Assembly (NCBI RefSeq): GCF_024397895.1
Contig: NZ_CP073346.1
Span: 2,480,001-2,544,000 of the forward strand
Direction: 5' to 3'
DNA length: 64,000 nt
From: Pseudomonas benzenivorans
Lineage (GTDB): Bacteria > Pseudomonadota > Gammaproteobacteria > Pseudomonadales > Pseudomonadaceae
Part shown: positions 38,847 to 47,837 of the stretch, piece by piece
Numbering within the stretch: position 1 is the stretch's first letter
How the letters are laid out: each line of letters begins with the position of its first letter
Made by a program: the position numbers and the translations under genes
Notes under the pieces: generated by a model
Told to the model about the DNA's origin: nothing
Seen by the model: only the letters and a program-made list of their open reading frames with translations
The model's database searches: none

Positions 38847-39425
38847 ATGAAAAAAACCAGTATCACAGCGCCGAAGATCCTCGACGCCGCGCTCGAACTG
38901 GCCGATGTCTGCGGCTGGGAGCGTCTGCACCTGTTCGATGTGGCCGAGCATCTGGGCGTTGGCCTGGACAGCATCGCCGCGCACTATCGGGAAAAGGATC
39001 AGCTGGTAGAAGCCTGGTTCGACCGCGCCGATCACGCCTTGCTGAGCCGGGCGACAGCCGCCGACCTGCTGACTTTGGACCCGGCCAAGCGCCTGGAAGA
39101 ACTGCTGATCGCCTGGTTCGACTGCCTGGCCGGCCACCGCGCGGTCACCGGGCAGATGCTGCTGTACAAGCTCGAACCGGGACACGTGCACCTGCAGCTG
39201 GCCGGCCTGCTGCGGGTCAGCCGCACGGTACAGTGGTGGCGCGAGGCGGCGCAGCGTGGGTCCATTCACCTGCACCGGATCGCCGAAGAAAGCCTGCTCA
39301 GCGGCGCCTACCTGCGCTGCGTGCTGCACTGGCTGCGGCATCCCGACGAAGAACCCGCCGAGTTCCGCGCCTACCTGCGCCGGCAACTGCGCTGCGGCCC
39401 GCTGCTGGTATTGCTGCGACGCTGA
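38847..39425 (+). CDS. TetR family transcriptional regulator
   Basis: A 192-residue regulator. The N-terminal TetR HTH is about residues 8-55 (ALELADVCGWERLHLFDVAE, then SIAAHYREKDQLVEAWF), followed by a helical ligand domain. The phrase HLGVGLDSIAAHYREKDQLV is the recognition helix region. It stands alone between a terminator and the Tim44-like gene; its target is not evident. Confidence 0.8.
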   Translation: MKKTSITAPKILDAALELADVCGWERLHLFDVAEHLGVGLDSIAAHYREKDQLVEAWFDRADHALLSRATAADLLTLDPAKRLEELLIAWFDCLAGHRAVTGQMLLYKLEPGHVHLQLAGLLRVSRTVQWWREAAQRGSIHLHRIAEESLLSGAYLRCVLHWLRHPDEEPAEFRAYLRRQLRCGPLLVLLRR

Positions 39426-39678
39426 GCGCGACCGGAAACCGACGAGCGGGACGGCCCGTTTGTCCGCCCGGGCCCGTGGCTGAATGCCCTGGCCATGTCC
39501 TTTCAAACGCAGGCCCTGGGGCGGCAGGCAGGGCTTCTTCGCAACCATGGAATGGCGCACCGGCACTGGCCACGCTCCGGCTGCAAAGCAAAAGTCCGAT
39601 ACATTCTGCGGCTGGCCTTCCTCGCCCAAGCCGTGCAAGATGCGGCGCAGCGTTCCAACCACCAAGAGACGACCGAAC

Positions 39679-40518
39679 ATGCAGCGTTTCCTCAGCATTG
39701 CCCTGGCCATGTGCCTGAGCCTGGGCCTAACCATGAGTTTCGAAGCCGAAGCCAAGCGTCTGGGCGGCGGCAAATCCTTCGGTTCTGCGCCGAGCCATCA
39801 GACCCGCCAGACGCCGGCCCAGAATCAGCCCGCCGCCACCGCGCCGACCGCCGGTCGTCAGCCCGCCGCCGCCAGCGGCGCTTCGCGCTGGCTCGGCCCT
39901 TTGGCCGGCCTGGCCGCCGGTGGCCTGCTGGCCTCCATGTTCATGGGTGACGGCTTCGAGGGCCTGCAGATCATGGACATGCTGATCTTCGGCCTGATCG
40001 CCTTCCTGCTGTTCCGCTTCCTCGCCTCGCGGCGCAAGAGCCAGCCGGCCATGGCCGGCGGCGCGCCGTACCAGCGGGAAGTCCCGGCGGCAGCCAATCC
40101 GGTGTTCGGCAGCAGCGCCGGCGCGGCCATCAAGCCGGTGATCAACGCCCCGGCCTGGTTCAACGAGCAGAGCTTCGTCAGCGCCGGCCGCGAGCACTTC
40201 CTCAGCCTGCAGCAGCACTGGGACGCCGACGAGATGGACAAGATCGCCGAGTTCGTCACCCCGCAGCTGCTGGACTTCCTCAAGCGTGAGCGCGCCGAGC
40301 TGGGCGACGGCTTCCAGTCCACCTACATCGACAATCTCGACGTGCAGCTCGATGGCGTCGACGACATGAGCGACAAGACCGTGGCCACCCTCACCTTCAG
40401 CGGCGTGTCGAAGACCTCGCGCTTCGACCAGGGCGAAGCCTTCAGCGAAAGCTGGCGCCTGGAGCGTGCAGTCGGTGACAACCAGCCCTGGCTGGTGGCG
40501 GGCATCCGTCAGAACTGA
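39679..40518 (+). CDS. Tim44 domain-containing membrane protein
   Basis: A 279-residue protein. It has a signal or anchor at 1-25, a Gly/Ala/Pro-rich linker, a transmembrane segment (MDMLIFGLIAFLLFRFLASR, about 98-117) and a C-terminal Tim44-like domain (about 145-279, with FLSLQQHWDADEMDKIAEFV). Bacterial Tim44-domain proteins are found across Proteobacteria; their function is unclear, with proposals in membrane protein assembly. A strong terminator follows directly. Confidence 0.87.
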   Translation: MQRFLSIALAMCLSLGLTMSFEAEAKRLGGGKSFGSAPSHQTRQTPAQNQPAATAPTAGRQPAAASGASRWLGPLAGLAAGGLLASMFMGDGFEGLQIMDMLIFGLIAFLLFRFLASRRKSQPAMAGGAPYQREVPAAANPVFGSSAGAAIKPVINAPAWFNEQSFVSAGREHFLSLQQHWDADEMDKIAEFVTPQLLDFLKRERAELGDGFQSTYIDNLDVQLDGVDDMSDKTVATLTFSGVSKTSRFDQGEAFSESWRLERAVGDNQPWLVAGIRQN

Positions 40519-40540
40519 TCGGTTCTACCGCGCACTCCGA

Positions 40541-40565
40541 ACCCCAGGCTTGCCTGGGGTTTTTT
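40541..40565 (+). terminator. Strong Rho-independent terminator after the Tim44 gene
   Basis: ACCCCAGG-CTTG-CCTGGGGT stem-loop followed by TTTTTT, the most typical terminator in this window. Confidence 0.9.
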
Positions 40566-40686
40566 ATGCCTGCGCCGCAGCACCGAGCAGAGGCTTCAGC
40601 GCCGCCCACCGCCTTGTTTGCCGCAGCGGTGACGCTGGCGACAGGCGATGGAGCGGCGCCAGTAGTAGACCGGTGGCCGCGCCCGC

Positions 40687-41157
40687 TCAGGTTTGCGGAC
40701 ACAGCTCGCAGACTTCGGCACGGGGCACCAGCTTGAGAAACTGTTCGGTGCTCATGTGCACCAGGCTCTCGTGATCGCCGGCCTCGAAGTAGATGTCCTG
40801 TTGACGGGTGAGCAGCGGGTCGACCCGCATGTTCATCCCGTAGGGCTCGCCGACCGCCGGTACGGCACCGAGCTCGCAGTCCTTGAACAGACTGGCGATG
40901 TCCGATTCGCTGCTCAGTTGCCAGAGTTCGTCACCCTTGCAGACCATGCTCATGTCCAGGTGGCGATTGGCCGGCACCACGGCCATCAGGTAATGCCCCT
41001 TGCGGTCGTCGAGGATCACCGACTTGGCCAGGCGTTCGGCCGGCACGCTGGCGACCCGCGCCGATTCCAGGCTGCTCTCCGAATGCGGGTGAGGGACGAT
41101 ATCGAATTGAATCTGCGCGCGCTCCAGGCTGCGCTGTACTGTTGCTGCCATATGCAT
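40687..41157 (-). CDS. YbaK/EbsC-family aminoacyl-tRNA deacylase
   Basis: A 156-residue protein of the YbaK/ProX editing family. AERLAKSVILDDRKGHYLMAV carries the conserved Lys, and LGAVPAVGEPYGMNMRVD the conserved Gly-Pro region that binds the aminoacyl-tRNA end. The family hydrolyses mischarged tRNA, for example Cys-tRNA(Pro) or Ala-tRNA(Pro). ATG 41157 has GGAGG 6 bp upstream; an in-frame ATG lies two codons later. No operon partner. Confidence 0.83.
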   Translation of the reverse strand: MHMAATVQRSLERAQIQFDIVPHPHSESSLESARVASVPAERLAKSVILDDRKGHYLMAVVPANRHLDMSMVCKGDELWQLSSESDIASLFKDCELGAVPAVGEPYGMNMRVDPLLTRQQDIYFEAGDHESLVHMSTEQFLKLVPRAEVCELCPQT

Positions 41158-41411
41158 GATGCACCTCCGGTCAAGGCCCGCGCTGCGGACCGCGGATAAG
41201 CGTCCAACTCATGCTTGAATTCTAGTCGCCGGGACCAGGCCGGCAGGACCACTTGATGCTAGCAAGGGCCGCTAACAGCAGTTCCGGGCCTATACGACCG
41301 TTCGCGGCGAGCGAGCCCAAGCAGCGGATTGAGCCTGGATGCGACACGGCTTTTTGCTCCTGGCACCGGCTGCTGTATAAAGCCCATCTCACTGCATGAG
41401 GGCCTGTTACC

Positions 41412-41822
41412 GTGGAAGAAGTCATCGATCAGCTGCGCGAATTGAACGAACCGGTGCCGGTGCCGCTGGAGCTGCCGGACGAGGAGACCCTGGTGGAGAT
41501 CCAGGAGCAGATCCTTATCCACCTGCCGTTCGCATTGCGCGAGTTCCTGCTGACCGTCAGCGACGTCGTCTACGGCCGCCTCGAGCCGGTGACCGCCGCC
41601 GACCCGCAGTCCCACACCTACCTGCCGGAGGTGGCCTCGGTAGCCTGGTCCCTCGGCGTGCCGCGCGAGTATGTGCCGCTGTGCGAGGACCAGGGCAACT
41701 ACTACGTGGTGGAAGAAGACGGCACCGTGCTGCTCTGGGAAGCCGACACCGAAGAGATCAACGAGGACGAATCCTGGGAGTCGGTGTGGCACTGGGTGCG
41801 CGACGTCTGGCTGGAGAGCTGA
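41412..41822 (+). CDS. SMI1/KNR4 (SUKH) family protein
   Basis: A 136-residue acidic protein starting at GTG 41412. The pattern LPFALREFLLTVSDVVYGRL, then VPLCEDQGNYYVVEEDGTVL with Trp and acidic residues near the end, fits the SMI1/KNR4 fold. SUKH proteins often are toxin immunity proteins, but no toxin gene is adjacent and this version is a stand-alone gene common in Pseudomonas, so a housekeeping role is just as likely. Confidence 0.75.
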   Translation: MEEVIDQLRELNEPVPVPLELPDEETLVEIQEQILIHLPFALREFLLTVSDVVYGRLEPVTAADPQSHTYLPEVASVAWSLGVPREYVPLCEDQGNYYVVEEDGTVLLWEADTEEINEDESWESVWHWVRDVWLES

Positions 41823-42076
41823 GCGGCAAAGCCCACTGGGCAGGCCGACGCTGCCCCCCCGCGGCCACCCGCCTTGACACCCGGGCGATCGCCTGTGGAT
41901 GATGTGTAAAAAATCGAACGCATCGTTCAACAAACAACGCCATCATTCAGCGAATCCGCTGCGGCTTGCGCGCAGGGCTCACCGAGGTGCGCCGAGTTCG
42001 ACTTCGTCCGCCTCGGCCTGCAAAGCGACAGCCGTTACCTACACTGGATACACCACCGCCCCTGGAGGACCACCCC

Positions 42077-42835
42077 ATGAGCACGCCCGTCATCCTCATC
42101 ACCGGCGCCGCCGGCGGCCTCGGCCGCGCCATCGCCAAGCGCTTCTCCCAGAGTCACTGGCGGGTCACGGCCACCGATGTCGACAAGGGTGGCCTGCATG
42201 CGCTCAACGGTCAGGTGCCGCTGGATTTCAGCAGCACCGCCGACCTGCGCAGCGCCGAGAACTGCCATGAGCTGATCGCCAAGGTGATGGCCAGCACCGG
42301 ACGCCTGGACGCGGTGGTCAATGCCGCCGGGGTGTGGCGCGAGGGGCCGGTTGAGCAGTTCAGCGAAGAGGACTTCGACCTGGTCATGGGGGTCAACCTG
42401 AAGGCCGCCTTCTATCTCAGTCAGGCGGCCATCCCGCACCTCAAGGAGTTCCGCGGCTGTATCGTCAATATCGCCAGCGATGCCGGGCGCCAGGCCTATC
42501 GCGGGTCGGCCGCCTACTGCGCGAGCAAGGCGGCCCTGGTGATGCTGAGCAAGACCCTGGCCCTGGAGCTGGCCGAGCACGGGGTGCGGGTCAACGCGGT
42601 ATCGCCCGGCGACATCGCCACGCCGATGCTCGACTACCAGGCCGAGCGTTACGGCAAGGGCAACCCGACGGCCTACAAGCGCGAGCTGCTCAACCTCTAC
42701 CCGCAAGGCCGCGGGGCGCGCTTCCTGCGCCCGGAGGAAGTGGCGGAAATGGTCTGGTACCTGTGCCAGCCCCATGCCGAGGCGATCACCGGCGCCGATC
42801 TGGCGATCGACTTCGGGCTCTCCGCCGGCAAGTAG
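42077..42835 (+). CDS. SDR family oxidoreductase
   Basis: A 252-residue short-chain dehydrogenase/reductase. The nucleotide-binding TGAAGGLG is at residues 10-17, NAAGVWREG is the structural motif, and the catalytic Tyr-x-x-x-Lys is YCASK with Ser in NIASDAG. The acidic VD following strand 2 suggests NAD(H). GGAGG lies 8 bp before the ATG. The substrate is unknown. A strong hairpin follows before the thioesterase gene. Confidence 0.88.
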   Translation: MSTPVILITGAAGGLGRAIAKRFSQSHWRVTATDVDKGGLHALNGQVPLDFSSTADLRSAENCHELIAKVMASTGRLDAVVNAAGVWREGPVEQFSEEDFDLVMGVNLKAAFYLSQAAIPHLKEFRGCIVNIASDAGRQAYRGSAAYCASKAALVMLSKTLALELAEHGVRVNAVSPGDIATPMLDYQAERYGKGNPTAYKRELLNLYPQGRGARFLRPEEVAEMVWYLCQPHAEAITGADLAIDFGLSAGK

Positions 42836-42861
42836 CCGTGGCGCCAGCCCGCCGGGCTGGG

Positions 42862-42897
42862 ACGACTCAGGCGTGACCCAGCGTCCGCCTGAGTCGT
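42862..42897 (+). terminator. Hairpin terminator after the SDR gene
   Basis: Perfect 12-bp stem ACGACTCAGGCG / CGCCTGAGTCGT with a 12-base loop, followed by TCTGAT. The T run is weak, but the stem is strong. Confidence 0.6.
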
Positions 42898-42939
42898 TCT
42901 GATCACCATGTCCCTTCTACAGCCATACAGAGCCCCACC

Positions 42940-43422
42940 ATGGAACCCGGAAACGCCCAGCTGTCGATGACCGTACTGATGACCCCGGATATGGCCAACT
43001 TCTCCGGCAACGTGCACGGCGGCACCCTGCTCAAGTACCTCGACGAGGTCGCCTACGCCTGCGCCAGCCGCTATGCCGGCTGTTACGTGGTGACCCTGTC
43101 GGTTGACCAGGTGACCTTTCGCGAACCCATCCACGTCGGCGAGCTGGTGACCTTCCACGCCTCGGTCAACTACACCGGCCGCAGTTCCATGGAGATCGGC
43201 ATCAAGGTGGTCACGGAGAATATCCGCGAGCGTTCGGTGCGCCATACCAACAGCTGCTTCTTCACCATGGTCGCGGTCGACGAAAAAGGACGGCCCACGC
43301 CGGTGCCGCTGCGCCAGCCGCAGACGGCCGAGGAGAAACGCCGCTTCGCCCAGGGGCAGCAGCGCCGGGCGATCCGCCAGGAACTGGAACAGCGCTACCA
43401 GGAGCTCAAGGGCGAGGACTGA
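42940..43422 (+). CDS. Acyl-CoA thioesterase (hotdog fold)
   Basis: A 160-residue protein of the YciA/BFIT hotdog family. NFSGNVHGGTLLKYLDEVAY contains the conserved His-Gly-Gly and the catalytic Asp of the helix, and the sheet edge TNSCFFTMVAVDEKGRP is typical. It hydrolyses acyl-CoA to free acid and CoA in the cytoplasm. The charged C-terminal tail (about 25 residues) is family-typical. It stands alone or with the DUF3301 gene 84 bp downstream. Confidence 0.87.
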   Translation: MEPGNAQLSMTVLMTPDMANFSGNVHGGTLLKYLDEVAYACASRYAGCYVVTLSVDQVTFREPIHVGELVTFHASVNYTGRSSMEIGIKVVTENIRERSVRHTNSCFFTMVAVDEKGRPTPVPLRQPQTAEEKRRFAQGQQRRAIRQELEQRYQELKGED

Positions 43423-43506
43423 GACAGCAGCCAAGACAGCGCCCCGGCCCCCTGGCAGAATGCGAGTTCACCCCCGGCCGGCTCAAGCGGCTGCTTGGAG
43501 TTCCCT

Positions 43507-43887
43507 ATGCTGACCCTCGGCAATATTTTCGTCCTGATGCTGCTGGCCACCGCCGGCGCCTGGCTGTGGCACGCCCACGGCTTGCGCGAGCGGGCCCTGG
43601 CCCTGGTCAAGCAGCACTGCGCGAAGGCCGAGGTCGAGCTGCTCGACGGCAACGTCGCCCTGCGCAAGATCACCCTGCTGGCCGACGCCCGCGGCCGCAA
43701 GCGCCTGGCGCGGGTTTATGGCTTCGAGTTCACCGTCACCGGCGAACAGCGCCATGTCGGCAGCATCGTGATGTTCGGCCAGCACCTGGGCCGCATCGAG
43801 CTGGCTCCCCATCCGTTCAGCGCACCACCGCCCGACACGGCGCGGGTGATCGACCTGGAGCGCTGGCGCCACGGGCGCGACCAGTGA
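43507..43887 (+). CDS. DUF3301 domain-containing protein
   Basis: A 126-residue protein with a single N-terminal membrane helix (LGNIFVLMLLATAGAWLW) and a small cytoplasmic domain containing the DUF3301 pattern (HCAKAEVELLDGNVALRKIT, then GFEFTVTG). TTGGAG lies 6 bp before the ATG. Function unknown. It converges on the beta-lactamase gene. Confidence 0.8.
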   Translation: MLTLGNIFVLMLLATAGAWLWHAHGLRERALALVKQHCAKAEVELLDGNVALRKITLLADARGRKRLARVYGFEFTVTGEQRHVGSIVMFGQHLGRIELAPHPFSAPPPDTARVIDLERWRHGRDQ

Positions 43888-43902
43888 CTGGAGCCCAAGG
43901 CC

Positions 43903-44685
43903 CTAGAGCAGCTTGAACAGCCGCAGGCTGGCCTTGCCCAGTTCGATGCGCTTGGGCAGGTCCGCCTCACCGTGGGTGTCGATATTCAGGGCAAAGCTGT
44001 AGCGCTTGCCCTGCTGCTCCACCCAGCCGACCCACCAGCCGACATCGGGGTCGCCGGACGTGGCCCAACCGGTCTTGCCGTACAGGCGCCAACCCGGCCC
44101 CTGCTCGAGCAGGCTGATGTCCCGCACTTGTGCCTGGATGGCTGGGGTAACGGGCAGCCCGTCCTGGACCAGGCGGGCAAGGAAGCGGGTCTGCTCCACC
44201 GCACTGATGGCCAGCGGCCCGCGCAACCAGAACTGATCGACCTGGCTGCCTATCTGGCCATTGCCATAGTCCAACGCACCGACCCGGCCGCGCATGCGCG
44301 ACAGGCCGATGCGTCGCGCCAGTGCCTGGTAGACCGACACGTTGGAGACCTTGAGCGCCTCGCGCAGGCCCATGTCCTTCTCCCAGCTCTTGAGGAACTT
44401 GGGCTTGCCGTCGTAAGGAAAGACCTCGTCCACACTGCTGACCGCGCCGGTATCCAGGCCAATCAGGGTATGGGCAAGCTTGAAGGTCGAGGCCGGGCTG
44501 TAACGGGTCAGCGCACGCTGACGGTTGTGCCCTTGCCACCGCTCGCTGCCGACTTCATGGAGTACGAAGGTGCCGGTCACCCCGGCGCGGGCAAACGCCT
44601 CGGCGACCGCCGGACTGTCCCGCCAGTCAATGGCCTGAACCTGGCCGGCAAGCACCAGCAGTAAGCCGCAAATTATCCGTTTCAT
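43903..44685 (-). CDS. Class D beta-lactamase, OXA-50-like
   Basis: A 260-residue periplasmic enzyme with a signal peptide ending near residue 18. The class D motifs are all present: STFK at 66-69 (acylated Ser66 and the Lys that is carboxylated), SNV at 114-116, YGN at 140-142 and KTGW at 204-207. The spacing and overall sequence resemble the chromosomal OXA-50 (PoxB) enzymes of P. aeruginosa, narrow-spectrum penicillinases. ATG 44685 has AAAGGA upstream. The GC content is like its neighbours, with no mobile element beside it, so it appears intrinsic. Confidence 0.9.
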   Translation of the reverse strand: MKRIICGLLLVLAGQVQAIDWRDSPAVAEAFARAGVTGTFVLHEVGSERWQGHNRQRALTRYSPASTFKLAHTLIGLDTGAVSSVDEVFPYDGKPKFLKSWEKDMGLREALKVSNVSVYQALARRIGLSRMRGRVGALDYGNGQIGSQVDQFWLRGPLAISAVEQTRFLARLVQDGLPVTPAIQAQVRDISLLEQGPGWRLYGKTGWATSGDPDVGWWVGWVEQQGKRYSFALNIDTHGEADLPKRIELGKASLRLFKLL

Positions 44686-44769
44686 CAGCACGTCCTTTCG
44701 TTTGGGTCCAGGGCTAGACAGCGCCTGCCCGGCCCGGTTCCGCACAGCTGACGTCGCGGCGTGCCGTGC

Positions 44770-45648
44770 TTATCCCTCCGCCCGGAGAAACGCCCTTACC
44801 CGCTCGGCGCTTTCCTCCGGCTGCTCCTGCATGAAGCAGTGGCCGCCGTGGACCACCTGGGCATGCACATGAGCATTGCTCGCGCACCAGCGCGCCACCG
44901 ACTTGGCGACAAAGGGATAGCTGCCCTGGCCATAGAGCACCTGGGTCGGCGTCACCACCTTGGCCAGCGACGGCCACAGGCGCTTGGGGAAGGAGGCGAA
45001 GATATCCGCCTCGCGGCTCGGCCGGCATTTCAGCTCGACGCCCTCCTCGGTGTCGCGCAGGGCATGGTTGAGATAGGCCTCGAACGCCGCCTCGGTCCAG
45101 CCGCGGAACATGCCGCGGCCATGCAGGGCGGCATGGGCGGCGAGCCGATCGGGCCATTTCTGGCGCCGCTTGCGCGCCTTGCTTGCCAGGGTATTGCGCT
45201 GGCTCAGGCCGACCACGTCGGACAGCGCCATGACCCCGATCATCGCCGGGGTGAACAGCACCGGATCGAGCAGCACCGCACGCTGGAACAGCTGCGGTTG
45301 CTGGGCCAGCATCAGGGCGCTCAGCACTCCGCCGAAACTGTGGCCGACGGCGAAGGCTGGCACCCCGGCAAACCGCTCGCGACCCATGGCGAAGGCCTCC
45401 AGCGCCAGCTCGGCGCTGCGATTCCAGCCGTGGAAGCGGCCGCCGTGATCACTGTCGCCATGCCCCTGCACGTCGCACAGCCACAGGTCGAAGTCCTCGG
45501 CCAGGCACGCCAGCAACGGCTCATAGACCCGGCCGCAGTAGCCGTTGCCGTGCAGGAAGTGCAGCAGCGGCTTGCCCGAGGGCGGACTGTGCCAGCCGCG
45601 CAGGGTGAAACCGGCGGAACAGGCGTGGGACCAGGACTCTAGATGCAT
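44770..45648 (-). CDS. Alpha/beta hydrolase
   Basis: A 292-residue hydrolase. FLHGNGYCGRVYEPLL is the oxyanion-hole region, GHSFGG holds the nucleophile Ser (about residue 109), and VVHGGHCFMQEQPEE the catalytic His. The Asp is probably in the region VLYGQGSYPFVAKSV. Substrate unknown. It lies 84 bp upstream of the beta-lactamase gene on the same strand and may share its transcript. Confidence 0.85.
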   Translation of the reverse strand: MHLESWSHACSAGFTLRGWHSPPSGKPLLHFLHGNGYCGRVYEPLLACLAEDFDLWLCDVQGHGDSDHGGRFHGWNRSAELALEAFAMGRERFAGVPAFAVGHSFGGVLSALMLAQQPQLFQRAVLLDPVLFTPAMIGVMALSDVVGLSQRNTLASKARKRRQKWPDRLAAHAALHGRGMFRGWTEAAFEAYLNHALRDTEEGVELKCRPSREADIFASFPKRLWPSLAKVVTPTQVLYGQGSYPFVAKSVARWCASNAHVHAQVVHGGHCFMQEQPEESAERVRAFLRAEG

Positions 45649-45753
45649 GGCGGATTTACGCGCGAGGAAGACGACGACGAAGCTTATCAGCCCTGACCAG
45701 GTGACTCGCCAGTTCTGCCGACAAACCGCTGCCTGACCGCCAGGTCGACCCCG

Positions 45754-46716
45754 CTAGAGCCTGCAGGCGCTTATGGCGAGGCGCAGCGCCTCGGCGTCCT
45801 GGGCCGCGTCGAAGATCAGCTCCAGCCGCGAATCCTTGCGCCAGGGACTGGCCTGCCAGCGCAGCGGCTGGCCGGCCAGGGCGTTGGCCGAGCACCAGCC
45901 TTGATCGCTGTGCAGCACCAGCTTGGCGCGCTGCCACGGCAGGGATTCGAGCCAGTGCTGCACGCGCTGCTGGGCGAAGCGCTGGCTTGGGTGCCAGGAC
46001 CAGCCGATGCTCCAGCCTTCAGCCTGCGCCTGAACCTGGCAGATCGGATCGCTCGGCGAACGCCAGATGCTCGGCAGCGGCGCACGCGCCGTGGGCAGAT
46101 CTGCCAGACCGTCGGCCGCCTCGGCCTGGCTGGCGTAGCCCGGCAGTTGCGTCAACGGCAACGCGGCCTGGCTGGTCCAGCACAGCGGCCGTGCGGGCAG
46201 CTTGGCCTGTACCCGCGCCTTGGCCGCCGGGTCCAGGCCCTCGGCCTTGTTCAGCAGCAAAAGTCCGGCGCTGCTCAGCGCCGCCTGCTGGCTGTCCGCC
46301 AGGGACTGTCCGGCGGCGAGCGCGGCGGCGTCCAGCACCAGCAGCGCCGGTTGCACCGCCAGCACCCCGGCCCAGGGCGGCTGGCGCAGCTGCTCCAGCA
46401 ACTGCGCGGGGTGGCCGAGGCCGGAGGGCTCGATCAGCAGGCGCTGCGGCCGCGCCTTGCGCAGCAGGCGAGACAAACCGACCTGGAAAGGCACGCCGTT
46501 GACGCAGCACAGGCAGCCGCCGGCCACTTCGCCAAGCGCCACGCCCTGGGCGTCGGTCTCCAGCAGGGCGGCGTCCAGGCCGATCTGGCCGAATTCGTTG
46601 ATCAGTACCGCCCAGCGCTCGTGCGCCGGCCGCTGCGCCAGCAGCTGACGGATCAGGCTGGTCTTGCCGGCGCCCAGGGGGCCGCCGATCAGGTGAGTCG
46701 GAATATTCTTCAACAT
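45754..46716 (-). CDS. CobW/COG0523 family G3E GTPase
   Basis: A 320-residue P-loop GTPase. Walker A is GGPLGAGKT at 11-19, the metal-binding CxCC motif is CLCC at 68-71, and the base-recognition motif is NKAEG. The C-terminal CobW domain binds the client protein. COG0523 proteins act as metal chaperones; some are zinc-regulated. This one is shorter and more divergent than ZigA (47837-49045), and no Zur-like box is visible upstream, so the metal is unknown. Confidence 0.85.
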   Translation of the reverse strand: MLKNIPTHLIGGPLGAGKTSLIRQLLAQRPAHERWAVLINEFGQIGLDAALLETDAQGVALGEVAGGCLCCVNGVPFQVGLSRLLRKARPQRLLIEPSGLGHPAQLLEQLRQPPWAGVLAVQPALLVLDAAALAAGQSLADSQQAALSSAGLLLLNKAEGLDPAAKARVQAKLPARPLCWTSQAALPLTQLPGYASQAEAADGLADLPTARAPLPSIWRSPSDPICQVQAQAEGWSIGWSWHPSQRFAQQRVQHWLESLPWQRAKLVLHSDQGWCSANALAGQPLRWQASPWRKDSRLELIFDAAQDAEALRLAISACRL

Positions 46717-46825
46717 GGCGCCATGGTGCGGTCAAAATTCCAGGAGGAGAAGCCCCGGCGCACGACGCAGACGCGGCAAAGGCGCCGTGCTAGAGTCGCC
46801 GGCATCTTTGTCGGGAGTTCATTCG

Positions 46826-47179
46826 ATGCGTCGTCTAGCGCTGCTGAGTCTCTGCGCCCTGTCTTCCCTGGCCTGGGGCGAGGCCTGCGTCATTCACAGC
46901 CAGGCCGAGCGCCTGGACGTCAAGGTCTGCCAGCAGAACCGCAGCATCCCGCCACAACTGTTTCGCAACGGTTTCTGCCAGCCGCAGCTCAAGGGCCAGA
47001 AGGTCGAAGTGGCCTTCGTCGAGCAGTGCCCGATCGGCGCCTTCGGCGTCTGCCGCAGCGCCAAGGTGGGCGGCACCCCCTACCAGCAGGACATCCACTA
47101 CTACGGCGTGGGCAGCGACGCCAGCTACCTCAAGCCCTTCTGCGAAGGGCAGAACAAGGGCGTGTGGATGGCCCGCTGA
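46826..47179 (+). CDS. Small exported protein of unknown function
   Basis: A 117-residue protein with a clear signal peptide (MRRLALLSLCALSSLAWG) and six Cys in the mature part (ACVIHS, KVCQQN, NGFCQP, EQCPIG, GVCRSA, FCEGQN), suggesting three disulfide bonds in the periplasm. GGGAG lies upstream of the ATG. No domain recognised. It is divergent from the COG0523 gene and convergent with the DUF1826 gene. Confidence 0.72.
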   Translation: MRRLALLSLCALSSLAWGEACVIHSQAERLDVKVCQQNRSIPPQLFRNGFCQPQLKGQKVEVAFVEQCPIGAFGVCRSAKVGGTPYQQDIHYYGVGSDASYLKPFCEGQNKGVWMAR

Positions 47180-47192
47180 CGGGCCGACCCGG

Positions 47193-47837
47193 CTACCCCA
47201 GCCAGTCCAGGGTCAGCAGCAGCCGGCGCTTGCCGCTGTGCGGTTGAGGCGAGCGATGAATCAGGCCAGCGCCTTCGTTACCCGACCACTTCTCGCCCTT
47301 GGCCAGCAACACATGCCCGGCCAAGCTGCTGTTGATCAGCGCCGGGTCCTGCGGTTCAGCCGCCGGTTCACCCAGGCGCTGGCGCACCATCGCCCCTTCG
47401 GCCAGCCACTGGCTGCCGGGGCCGGCATAGCTGGTGATCAACCGCACGGGCACCCGGTCGACGTGAAAGCGCGGGCACATCGGCCGATCCAGCACGCGCA
47501 GGCGCAGCCCGATACGCCTGGCCCCGAGCAGACAGGCGAAGGCGCTGACCAGCCAGCCAATATCGCTCAGACAGTCCTCCTGACCCGGGATATGGCGGTA
47601 CTCGGCAAGCAAGCCGCTCAGATCGGCCGGGCTCTCCGCAGTCGCCAGCTCCACAATCAGGGTCTGCGCCAATGCATGCCCCTGGGCCAACAGCTGGGCG
47701 ACGAATGCGTCGATCTGCGCCGGCAGGCGACGCTGCCAGATCGCCAGGTTGACCTCCTCACGCAGGATTTCGGTGAACACCTCCAACTGCTCGCCGAGCA
47801 CCTGGACGGGCGGCTGCCGATATTGGAGCGCATGCAT
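47193..47837 (-). CDS. DUF1826 domain-containing protein
   Basis: A 214-residue protein matching DUF1826: the central CLLGARRIGLRLRVLDRPM, CPRFHVDRVPVRLITSY and the C-terminal EGAGLIHRSPQPHSGKRRLL. The conserved Cys and His residues suggest metal binding. Its ATG overlaps the zigA stop as TGATG, so the two are translationally coupled. DUF1826 genes are often next to Zur-regulated COG0523 genes, which points to a role in zinc limitation. Confidence 0.82.
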   Translation of the reverse strand: MHALQYRQPPVQVLGEQLEVFTEILREEVNLAIWQRRLPAQIDAFVAQLLAQGHALAQTLIVELATAESPADLSGLLAEYRHIPGQEDCLSDIGWLVSAFACLLGARRIGLRLRVLDRPMCPRFHVDRVPVRLITSYAGPGSQWLAEGAMVRQRLGEPAAEPQDPALINSSLAGHVLLAKGEKWSGNEGAGLIHRSPQPHSGKRRLLLTLDWLG

